Shown here: positions 5,997-12,896 of the stretch, piece after piece
Layout: every line of letters begins with the position of its first letter
Numbering within the stretch: the stretch's first letter is position 1
Assembly: GCA_943331145.2 (NCBI GenBank)
Contig: CALQKL020000044.1
Span: 1-12,896 of the forward strand
From: Chitinophaga pinensis
GTDB lineage: Bacteria; Bacteroidota; Bacteroidia; Chitinophagales; Chitinophagaceae
Reading direction: 5' to 3'
DNA: 12,896 bases
Made by a program: the position numbers and the translations under genes
Notes under the pieces: generated by a model
Databases searched by the model: none
What the model was told of the DNA's origin: nothing
What the model saw: only the letters and a program-made list of their open reading frames with translations

Positions 5997-6761
5997 ATGC
6001 AAATTTTAAAAAAGGTTCTCTATTTTATTTTTAATGTTTATTGCGCTATAACATTGCTTATTGTCATAAGTGTAGCTTTTCTTTTTGCTATGACCTCTGT
6101 GTTTTTTTCTACTAAAAAAAGAAGCGATTTTATTTATAATACTTGTCGAATTGGCTTTGATGTTTTATTTTTTCTATGGGGCATCAATCATAAAAATATT
6201 TATGAAGTAGAACATGATATAAAAAAACCCGTAATTTTTGTTTTCAATCACATTTCTTACATGGATGCAATGGTGATTTTAAAAGCTGTGCGCAATCAAT
6301 CTATTCGTGGATTAGGTAAAGCTGAAATTGCTAAAATTCCTTTGCTTGGGTTTATGTATAAAAATGCAGTCATTATGGTTAAGCGTGAAGATGCCGAGGA
6401 TAGAGCCCGAAGTGTTGCCGATTTAAAAGCTGCCATCAATGACAATATTTCAATTATTCTTGCTCCAGAAGGTACTTTTAACATGACGCCCAAACCACTT
6501 ACCCGTTTTTATGATGGTGCTTTTCGAATTGCTATTCAAACCCAAACACCCATCAAGCCATTGTTGTTTTTAGATACTTACGATCGATTAAATTACAATT
6601 CATTGTTTTCTGTAAAACCCGGAAAATCTCGTGTGGTTTATTTAGATGAAGTTTCTATTGAAGGCTATACCATTGATGATGTTGCCGTTTTACGTCAAAA
6701 AGTATATGATATTATGGAAGCAGCTTTGATCAGGTATAATGCTTCATGGATTAAAGAATAA
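5997..6761 (+). CDS. 1-acyl-sn-glycerol-3-phosphate acyltransferase-like protein (PlsC family)
   Basis: A 254-residue membrane acyltransferase that should transfer an acyl chain to lysophosphatidic acid or a similar lysolipid at the inner membrane. A hydrophobic N-terminus (about 8-37 and 51-62) anchors it. The acyltransferase blocks are in order: block I NHISYMD (84-90; H85 and D90 form the HX4D catalytic pair), block II KAEIAKIPLLGFM (108-120), block III APEGTFN (156-162), and block IV TPIKPLLFLD. Block III has Phe where EGTR is usual, a common variation that may change head-group preference. The frame extends to a GTG at 5991; the ATG at 5997 is preferred because MQILKK opens like the family. 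priA begins 5 bp after its stop, so the two are probably co-transcribed. Acceptor specificity is not certain. Confidence 0.9.
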   Translation: MQILKKVLYFIFNVYCAITLLIVISVAFLFAMTSVFFSTKKRSDFIYNTCRIGFDVLFFLWGINHKNIYEVEHDIKKPVIFVFNHISYMDAMVILKAVRNQSIRGLGKAEIAKIPLLGFMYKNAVIMVKREDAEDRARSVADLKAAINDNISIILAPEGTFNMTPKPLTRFYDGAFRIAIQTQTPIKPLLFLDTYDRLNYNSLFSVKPGKSRVVYLDEVSIEGYTIDDVAVLRQKVYDIMEAALIRYNASWIKE

Positions 6762-6766
6762 AAACT

Positions 6767-9244
6767 ATGTGCCCTCAAAATGAAATATCTTTTCCTGATT
6801 CAACCGTTAATTGTTGGATAGAAGTTATTTTGCCCCTGGCACTTCCCATTGTTTACACCTATCATGTTCCTGCTCATCTAATTCCGGAAGTAAAAATTGG
6901 TTGCAGAGCTGAAGTGGTTTTTGGTAAAAATAAACGGTATTCTGGTATCATAAAATCCATTTTAAATACAGCACCTCAATTTCCAACCAAACCCATTTTA
7001 AGTGTAATTGACGAAACGTCTATTCTGTTTTCTGTTCAACTGAAATTTTGGGATTGGATTGCTTCTTATTATATGTGCAGTTTGGGCGAAGTTATGGCTG
7101 CAGCATTGCCCACAAATTTTAAATTGAACAGCGAAACCATCTTGATTTATAACGATGATATTGACGATGATTTTAGCAGTTTAAATGGTGATGAGTTTTT
7201 AGTTGCGGAAGCGTTGCTCATTCGTAAACAACTGCAGCTTGTCGAAATTCAACAAATTTTGCAACACACCAATATTTATGTAATTATAAAATCACTTATT
7301 GATAAAAATATTTGTTTCATTTGGGAACAACTCAACGAAAAATATAAACCCAAAAAAGAATCTTTCGTTACCCTTGATGCTGCATATGAAAACCCAGAAT
7401 CGCTCGAGACTTTATTTGCGGAATGGAGTGGTGCACCCAAACAAATGAATCTGCTTTTGGCATTTTTACATTTGCAAAAAACAAACGGAGATGTCATTCA
7501 ATCAGAGTTACTGAAGAAAGCCAATGCTACCGCCGCACAACTCAATGCACTTAAAGAAAAGAAAATCCTTGTTGTTGAAAAACGAAAAATAAATAGAATT
7601 GCGACTAAAGAAAAAAATATTTTCATTGATTTCGAATTGTCTGAATTGCAATCAAATGCGCTGATTCAATTAAATCAAGTGTTTGAAGAAAAAAACATTT
7701 GTTTACTTCATGGTGTTACAGGAAGTGGAAAAACCTTGCTGTATATAAAAATGATTGAGCAGTTTATTAAACAAGATAAACAGGTTTTATATCTCTAGCC
7801 TGAGATTGCACTAACGTCGCAGATTATACGCAGATTGCAAATTCATTTTGGCGGACATGTGGCCATTTATCATTCTAAATTTAATGATCAAGAAAGGGTA
7901 GAGCTTTGGAATAAAGTAAAGAACAACGAAGTGAATGTTTTGCTGGGTGCAAGAAGTGCATTGTTTTTGCCTTTTCAAAATTTAGGTTTAATTGTCATTG
8001 ACGAAGAGCATGATGCATCTTATAAACAACAAGATCCTGCGCCAAGATACAATGCCAGAGATGCCGCTATTTATTATGCTTCTTTATTTGGCGCAAAAGT
8101 TTTATTGGGAAGTGGTACACCATCTCTTGAAAGTTATCAAAATGCGTTGCAAAATAAATATGGGTTGGTTACCCTTACCGAAAGATTTGGTGGAATTAAA
8201 ATGCCATTGATTGAAGTGGTAAACACCAGACAAGCTGCGCTTCAAGGTAAAGTAACCATCAGCGAATCGTTGAAAGAAATGATTTTGCAAACCATAGAAA
8301 AAAAGAAACAAGTTATTTTGTTTCAAAACAGAAGAGGGTATAATCCATATTTGATTTGTGGTACTTGCGGTTTTATTCCTCAATGCAACCATTGTGATGT
8401 GTCGCTTACGCTTCACAAGTACAGCAATAAATTACATTGTCATTATTGTGGTAGCACTTATCCCAAATTGGTTACTTGTGTTGCCTGTGGCACCAATAAA
8501 TGGGTGGAGAAAAATTTTGGAACCGAAAAAATTGAAGAGGAACTTGAAACAGATTTTCCTCAATGCAGAATTGCGCGCATGGATGTTGACAGCATTAGAG
8601 GTAAAACAGCGCATGATACATTAATTCAACAATTTGAACAGAAACGAATAGATATTTTGGTTGGTACACAAATGGTGGTTAAAGGGCTCGATTTTGAAAG
8701 TGTTGGATTGGTCGGCATTTTGGATGCGGATGGCTTATTAAGCTTTGCAGACTTTAGGGTAAATGAAAGAGCGTTTCAATTGATGGAGCAAGTGAGTGGG
8801 AGAGCGGGAAGAAAAGGAGAACAAGGAAAAGTAATTATCCAAGCCATTAATGTTAAGCATCCCATTATTGAATTGGTAAAACAACATGATTTTCTAAAGT
8901 TTTTTAAATTAGAAATAGATAGTAGAAAAACATTTTTCTACCCACCTTTTAGTAGATTGATTTTGCTAACTTTAAAACATAAACAAATTGAAACGGTTGA
9001 GAAAGGATCCACTCACTTAGCCAATTCTTTAAGGATAGATTTTAAAGATGGAGTAGTTGGGCCAGCAAAGCCGGTTATTGGTAGATTGCGAAATCAGTAT
9101 ATTATGGAAATTATGTTGAAGTTGCCAAAAGATATCAAATCAGTAAACCATGCAAAGACGGCTATATCGCACCACATTAATTTGTTGTTAGCAGAAAAGC
9201 AATTCAAATCCATCTTAGTCATTGTAAATGTAGATCCTGTATAA
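6767..9244 (+). pseudogene. priA: Primosomal replication-restart helicase PriA, interrupted by one in-frame TAG
   Basis: PriA reloads the replicative helicase at collapsed forks. The full frame is 825 codons, a normal length for this phylum: N-terminal 3'-end-binding domain (ILPLALPIVYTYHVP onward), winged-helix region, Walker A GVTGSGKT (316-323), motif Ia PEIALT (345-350), DEEH box VIDEEHD (412-415), then eight zinc-binding cysteines in CGTC-x5-C-x2-C and HCHYC...CVAC (about 531-574), and helicase C-terminal motifs including RMDVDS and QVSGRAGRKG. Codon 344, where the family has Leu in YLLPEIALT, is TAG (7796-7798). Reading continues in the same frame with full conservation on both sides, so it is a single nonsense change (TTG or CTG class to TAG) and not a frameshift. 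Other genes here end with TAG, so the code is not changed. It could be a recent mutation, an assembly error or a readthrough site; a restart inside (TTG at 7835) would lack Walker A. It sits between plsC and murB. Confidence 0.9.
7796..7798 (+). other. In-frame amber codon inside priA
   Basis: TAG lies between Tyr-Leu and Pro-Glu-Ile-Ala-Leu-Thr, one of the most conserved parts of PriA. The next bases are CC. I see no hairpin or other obvious readthrough signal immediately 3' of it. Confidence 0.9.
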
Positions 9245-9255
9245 AATAATTCATT

Positions 9256-10272
9256 GTGCAAATCCAAGAAAACATATCCTTAAAGAAGTATAATACATTT
9301 GGAATGGATGTATTGGCCAGATATTTTTATGCTTTTTCTACTGTTGATCAAATGCAGGAAATTGGAGCATCTGATACGTTTAAACATTATCCTGTATTGG
9401 TTTTAGGCGGAGGAAGCAATATGTTATTAACCACAAATTTTGAAGGTCTTGTTATAAAAAATGAAATTCCTGATATTGAACTTATTACTGAAGATGATGA
9501 TTATTATTTTGTAAAAGTTGGTGCTGGCGTGGATTGGCACGAATTCGTTTTGTATTGTTTAGAAAAAAGTTATGCGGGTGTTGAAAATTTAGCATTGATT
9601 CCAGGAAAAGTAGGCGCATCTCCCATGCAGAATATTGGCGCTTATGGTGTTGAGATGAAAGATGTGTTTCATTCTTTAGAGGCGATTCACATTTACGATT
9701 TAAATCTGGTTACGTTTTATAATGCGGATTGTGAATTTGGTTACCGCGAAAGCATTTTTAAAAACAAATTTAAAAATCAGTTTGTAATTACTTCGGTTAC
9801 GTTTAGATTAAATAAAGTGCCAGTTTACAAAACGGCTTATGGTGCTATTGAAGATGCACTTCAAGAAATGAAAGTGGATACTTTATCTATTCAAAATATT
9901 GCACAAGCGGTGATGCGTATACGCAATAGTAAACTACCCAATCCTACTGTGCTTGGTAATGCAGGCAGCTTTTTTAAAAATCCTGAAATTGATGCGGTAC
10001 AGTTTGATTCATTAAAAAATTATTATCCCAATATTAGTGGCTATAAAACTGAAGGGGGTAAAATAAAAATTGCAGCAGGTTGGTTAATTGAACAAGCGGG
10101 TTGGAAAGGATTTCGACAAGGTGATGCGGGTTGTCATGATAAGCAAGCGTTGGTTTTGGTTAATCATGGAAACGCTACAGGCACAGAAATTTTTGAACTT
10201 AGCGAAAAAATCATTTCGTCTGTGCATGATAAATTTGGAATCTTTTTACACAGGGAAGTGAATATTTATTAG
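9256..10272 (+). CDS. murB: UDP-N-acetylenolpyruvoylglucosamine reductase
   Basis: MurB reduces UDP-GlcNAc-enolpyruvate to UDP-MurNAc with NADPH and FAD in the cytoplasm, an essential peptidoglycan step. 338 residues, type I-like. FAD-binding motifs are VLGGGSNMLL (49-58) and GVENLALIPGKVGASPMQNIGAYG (108-131, written here by its key parts: ENLALIPG and QNIGAYG). The active-site set is complete: Arg164 in FGYRES, the proton-donor Ser238 in GNAGSFFKNP, and Glu334 in LHREVNIY at the C-terminus. AAGWLIEQAG and NHGNATG are the expected C-terminal signatures. The start is GTG 9256, 11 bp after the priA stop; no ATG fits before SLKKYNTFGMD, which is a conserved N-terminal region. It is the last gene of the plsC-priA-murB cluster. 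It ends with TAG. Confidence 0.95.
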   Translation: MQIQENISLKKYNTFGMDVLARYFYAFSTVDQMQEIGASDTFKHYPVLVLGGGSNMLLTTNFEGLVIKNEIPDIELITEDDDYYFVKVGAGVDWHEFVLYCLEKSYAGVENLALIPGKVGASPMQNIGAYGVEMKDVFHSLEAIHIYDLNLVTFYNADCEFGYRESIFKNKFKNQFVITSVTFRLNKVPVYKTAYGAIEDALQEMKVDTLSIQNIAQAVMRIRNSKLPNPTVLGNAGSFFKNPEIDAVQFDSLKNYYPNISGYKTEGGKIKIAAGWLIEQAGWKGFRQGDAGCHDKQALVLVNHGNATGTEIFELSEKIISSVHDKFGIFLHREVNIY

Positions 10273-10281
10273 AGGGGTAAA

Positions 10282-10370
10282 ACACGAAGACACGAAGGCG
10301 CAAATTCGAAATGCTTGCAGCATTTTTCTGACACGAAGACACAAAGACACAAAGACGCCAAGACACGAAG
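10282..10370 (-). repeat. 8-bp-period tandem array (ACACGAAG / GACACAAA type)
   Basis: 10282-10305 holds acacgaag, acacgaag, gcgcaaat. 10330-10370 holds five clean eight-base units (gacacgaa, gacacaaa, gacacaaa, gacgccaa, gacacgaa). Such CTTCGTGTCTTTG-type arrays occur as dispersed intergenic repeats in many Bacteroidota genomes, where they are often mis-called as small proteins. A diverged copy sits at 4634-4698. The minus-strand frames of 83-99 residues over 10211-10545 are translations of this array and are not genes. Confidence 0.75.
10309..10330 (+). terminator. Possible weak terminator after murB
   Basis: AAATGC (10309-10314), loop TTGCA, GCATTT (10320-10325), then TT. The stem is only 6 bp and rather A/T-rich, 37 bp after the murB stop, between two parts of the 8-bp array. 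It may be chance. Confidence 0.35.
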
Positions 10371-10408
10371 TTTTTTTGAAAACAAAGTAGCAAATACTTG
10401 GAAAATAC

Positions 10409-10491
10409 TTCCAACCTTTTGAACATTTGTTTTCTTTGATGATTGGTGAAAACACCAACATCGGCAGACGAAAATTTCCAACCTTTTGAAC
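10409..10491 (-). repeat. Inverted distant copy of the RAYT-linked palindrome with duplicated flanks
   Basis: Plus-strand bases 10438-10462 read GATG, bulged A, TTGGTG, loop AAAA, CACCAA, CATC: the reverse complement of the hairpin in the 50-bp units at 3831-3980. On the minus strand the homology includes the TCTGCCGATG head and continues outward through the ggttgg..attttcg flank that also precedes unit 1. A direct 16-bp duplication, TTCCAACCTTTTGAAC, brackets the palindrome (10409-10424 and 10476-10491). It is 6 kb from the RAYT gene, so the element is dispersed. Confidence 0.78.
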
Positions 10492-10582
10492 GTATTGAAC
10501 CCATTGAACCTTTTGAACAAACCTCACAAACCTCACAAACTTCACAAACCTCTAAAACCTCACAAACCTCACAAACCTCTTA
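10482..10582 (-). repeat. 9-bp-period tandem arrays running into the ATPase stop codon
   Basis: 10482-10517 holds four units ending in TTGAA (ccttttgaa, cgtattgaa, cccattgaa, ccttttgaa). 10521-10574 holds six units of acctcacaa (two with 1-3 changes), and a partial seventh overlaps the ATPase stop (TTA at 10580-10582). Seen from the minus strand, the array begins right at the end of the coding sequence (TAAGAGGTTTGTGAGG), as the array at 3773 does after TolC. Confidence 0.75.
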
Positions 10583-12097
10583 GAAGTCCCCATCATTAAA
10601 ATCTTCCTCAGAAAAATGCTGTGATCCCATGTTTAACATGCTGCCCATTAAATCTTTAAATTCTATTTTACCTTCCAATACTTTCTTGCTAATTAAAGAA
10701 TAACTCGATAATCCATGTAACACAAACTCCATCAATAAACCTGTTTCCATTTCATTTATATTGGGGAAGGTCTTTTTTACCAGTGCAAATAATCCATCTA
10801 CAGTATAGAGCAAATGAATTTTATCTGCGTCTTTTGTTTCTAAAAATACATTAAGATTATTTCCTTGATCAAACCATTTTGTAATTGGTGCATATGGGTT
10901 TTCTGCTTTTTGATTTTCTTTGTTTCTTTTCTTCTTTAAAGTATCAGGGTTGGGGAAATAAGTAACAAACAATGCTCTAATGGCCTTATCTACTAGGTTA
11001 TATGCAACCTGATAAGGGCCTTCTTGTTCGCCTTCATACACCAATTCCACTTTTCCTGTTATCGATGGAATAATGCCCGTTAAATCGCTTATCCATACTT
11101 GCGTTTTCGCTTCGTTATTAATGATGGATCTTCTTTCTGCGGCACTTACGGCATTTTCAAATGCAGATATAGTTAAACGCGCACTCACACCACTTTTCTT
11201 ATCTACCATTTCACTGTTTCTTGCTTCAAAAGAAACTTGTTCTATCAAGCGTTTGATCAAATCACTTACGTCTACGCGTTGCTGTTGGGCATCTATTTTA
11301 TTGGCTTCTTGTTCGGTTATCGCTAAAGAAGTTTCTACTGATTTTGGATAATGGGTTAATATCTGACTTTGTATTCTGTCTTTTAAAGGTGTTACAATGC
11401 TTCCACGATTGGTGTAATCTTCAGGGTTGGCAGTAAACACAAATAAAATATCCAATGGTAATCTTAATTTGAATCCCCTAATTTGTAAATCCCCTTCTTC
11501 CAAAATGTTGAATAACGATACTTGAATCCTTGCTTGTAAATCCGGTAGCTCGTTTATTACAAATATGCTTCTATTGCTTCTTGGAATTATGCCATAGTGT
11601 AAAACCCTTTCATCAGCAAAACTTAATTTTAAATTGGCTGCTTTTATTGGATCGATGTCTCCAATTAAATCTGCAACACTTACATCTGGTGTTGCTAATT
11701 TTTCGCCATAGCGTTGAGATTTATGTAGCCAATTGATAGGAGTTTCATCACCTTTTTCTTCAATTAAATCTATGGCATATCTCGATATCGGATGAAATGG
11801 ATCATCATTGATTTCACTGCCTGCAATTACGGGAATGTATTCATCCAATAAATCAACCATTTGTCGTGCCATACGGGTTTTCGCTTGTCCACGAAGTCCA
11901 AGAAATAGGATGTTATGTCTGCTCAATAATGCTCTTTCAGTATCCGGAATTACGGTGTCTTCATATCCCATTATACCAGGAAATGGATTTTCCTTTTCAG
12001 ATATTTTTTTGATTAAATTATTTCTAATTTCATCTTTTATTGATTTAGATATCCAGCCACTTTTTTTAAGTTCTCCTAATGTTGATATTTGATTCAT
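10580..12097 (-). CDS. AAA+ ATPase of the magnesium-chelatase/MoxR type
   Basis: 505 residues, cytoplasmic. The AAA+ core has Walker A GLRGQAKT (67-74), Walker B SIFVINELPDL (Asn182-Glu183, where DE is usual), sensor-1 FTANPEDY (221-228; Asn224), and an arginine-finger candidate in PLKDRIQSQI (Arg241). The insert IQVSLFNILEEGDLQIRGFKLRLP (here 191-214) matches the ChlI/BchI-like clade. The Asn in Walker B is, from memory, common to this subfamily (INELPDL), so it need not mean inactivity. The C-terminal half (about 260-505) is helical with no motif I recognise. It lies 34 bp downstream of a VWA-domain gene on the same strand, the standard AAA+/VWA pairing in which the ATPase remodels or inserts metal into a client chosen by the VWA partner. 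The start at ATG 12097 has no Shine-Dalgarno sequence. It is not a chlorophyll enzyme, because no other chelatase subunit is present. The client is unknown. Confidence 0.9.
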   Translation of the reverse strand: MNQISTLGELKKSGWISKSIKDEIRNNLIKKISEKENPFPGIMGYEDTVIPDTERALLSRHNILFLGLRGQAKTRMARQMVDLLDEYIPVIAGSEINDDPFHPISRYAIDLIEEKGDETPINWLHKSQRYGEKLATPDVSVADLIGDIDPIKAANLKLSFADERVLHYGIIPRSNRSIFVINELPDLQARIQVSLFNILEEGDLQIRGFKLRLPLDILFVFTANPEDYTNRGSIVTPLKDRIQSQILTHYPKSVETSLAITEQEANKIDAQQQRVDVSDLIKRLIEQVSFEARNSEMVDKKSGVSARLTISAFENAVSAAERRSIINNEAKTQVWISDLTGIIPSITGKVELVYEGEQEGPYQVAYNLVDKAIRALFVTYFPNPDTLKKKRNKENQKAENPYAPITKWFDQGNNLNVFLETKDADKIHLLYTVDGLFALVKKTFPNINEMETGLLMEFVLHGLSSYSLISKKVLEGKIEFKDLMGSMLNMGSQHFSEEDFNDGDF

Positions 12098-12131
12098 TTT
12101 ATCTTTTTAATTTTTACTTTTCACTTTTTTA

Positions 12132-12896
12132 TTACATCAGCGTTTTACTTCTGCCACTCTCGAAATCTTTAAATATAAAAGCACCTAAATTATCAAGCGA
12201 TACAAAGAATGCTTTACCATGATTGGTTTCTGTAAATTCTTGTACAAACTTTTGTAAATAAGGATCGCTTGCTATCATAAATGTGGTTATCGGAATTTTG
12301 ATTTTTTTACATTGAGCCGCAAGATTCATACAGCGATTCAAAATTTTCCTATCGATTCCAAAACTGTTTTTATAATAATTTTTTCCTTGTTTTAAACAGG
12401 TTGGTTTGCCATCCGTTATCATAAATATTTGCTTGTTGGGATTACGTCTTTTTCGAAGTAATTCCATGGCAAGTTCAAGCCCCGCAACTGTATTGGTGTG
12501 ATATGGACCAACTTCTAAATATGGGAGGTCTTTGATTTCAATTGTCCAAGCATCATTGCCAAATACCAAAATATCTAGCGTGTCTTTTGGGTATTTTGTT
12601 TTTATCAATTCGCTCAATGCCATGGCTACTTTTTTTGCAGGTGTAATTCTGTCCTCACCATAAAGTATCATAGAATGCGAAATATCAATCATCAATACTG
12701 TAGATGTTTGTGCTTTGAAATCCGTCTCTCTGATTTCCAAATCATCTTCATGCATGCGAAAGCCGTCAATACCATGATTTACTTGTGCGTTTCGTATGGA
12801 TGCGGTGAAATCTATTTGTTCCATCGTATCGCCAAATTGAAAAGGTCGAGTTTCTGGATTTAATTCATCGCCAATTCCTGCTTTATAAGTTTGGTG
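12132..12896 (-). CDS. VWA-domain protein, partner of the AAA+ ATPase, 5' partial
   Basis: The frame is open to the window edge (HQTYKAGIGDELNPETRPFQFGDT before the Met at 12824), so that Met is internal and the true N-terminus lies outside. The visible 254 residues contain a von Willebrand factor A domain with an intact metal-ion-dependent adhesion site: DISHS (12686-12672), a later Thr in GPYHTNTVAG, and ITDGKPT. There is no signal peptide or TM segment in the visible part. Such proteins work with the downstream MoxR/ChlI-type ATPase as substrate adaptor, with Mg2+ bound at the MIDAS. Translation should run into the ATPase gene as one operon (34-bp gap). The C-terminus ...SRKTLM ends at TAA 12134-12132. 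Confidence 0.9.
   Translation of the reverse strand, partial: HQTYKAGIGDELNPETRPFQFGDTMEQIDFTASIRNAQVNHGIDGFRMHEDDLEIRETDFKAQTSTVLMIDISHSMILYGEDRITPAKKVAMALSELIKTKYPKDTLDILVFGNDAWTIEIKDLPYLEVGPYHTNTVAGLELAMELLRKRRNPNKQIFMITDGKPTCLKQGKNYYKNSFGIDRKILNRCMNLAAQCKKIKIPITTFMIASDPYLQKFVQEFTETNHGKAFFVSLDNLGAFIFKDFESGRSKTLM

Noticed and set aside
7796..7798. TAG read as evidence of amber reassignment (as in some phages)
   Set aside because: The ABC, TolC and MurB genes in this window end at TAG at the expected family C-termini, so TAG is a normal stop here.
10211..10545. Three minus-strand frames of 83-99 residues (LRVFVSSC, LCLCVFVS)
   Set aside because: They translate the 8-bp array, the palindrome and the end of murB in antisense; no gene-like features.

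Overview
The window looks like a chromosomal segment of a member of the Bacteroidota, most likely from the Chitinophagaceae or a related family. Evidence for this: A+T-rich DNA; genes without Shine-Dalgarno sequences and with A/T-rich start regions; a tmRNA whose proteolysis tag ends SYAMAA; and Bacteroidota-style versions of PriA, MurB, a RAYT transposase and an AAA+/VWA pair. The family placement is inference from protein style only.

Layout: (1) 1-3769, plus strand, is a tripartite export operon: the C-terminal part of an ABC transporter (cut by the window edge), an HlyD-type adaptor and a TolC-type outer-membrane channel. The nucleotide-binding domain of the ABC protein keeps Walker A but lacks the usual signature, Walker B, catalytic Glu and H-loop residues. 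(2) 3770-4941 is a repeat-rich island around a minus-strand REP-associated tyrosine transposase (RAYT). Three head-to-tail 50-bp palindromic repeats lie just past its stop, and a hairpin with the same core lies just before its start. (3) 4942-5397 is a small putative lipoprotein, followed by a strong 12-bp hairpin terminator and a convergent tmRNA gene (ssrA, minus strand, 5443-5811). (4) 5997-10272, plus strand, is a tight housekeeping cluster: a PlsC-like acyltransferase, the primosomal helicase PriA interrupted by one in-frame TAG, and MurB. (5) 10273-10579 is a convergent intergenic region made almost entirely of short tandem arrays plus an inverted copy of the RAYT-linked palindrome. (6) 10580-12896, minus strand, is a VWA-domain protein (cut by the window edge) followed by an AAA+ ATPase of the magnesium-chelatase/MoxR type, a two-gene chaperone-like module.

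The most notable signals are: the RAYT gene with a dispersed composite repeat, in which a 9-bp-period array, a bulged palindrome and an 8-bp-period array recur in the same order at different loci, beginning at gene stop codons; the amber codon in an otherwise intact priA in a genome that uses TAG as a normal stop; and the degenerate ABC ATPase in the export operon.
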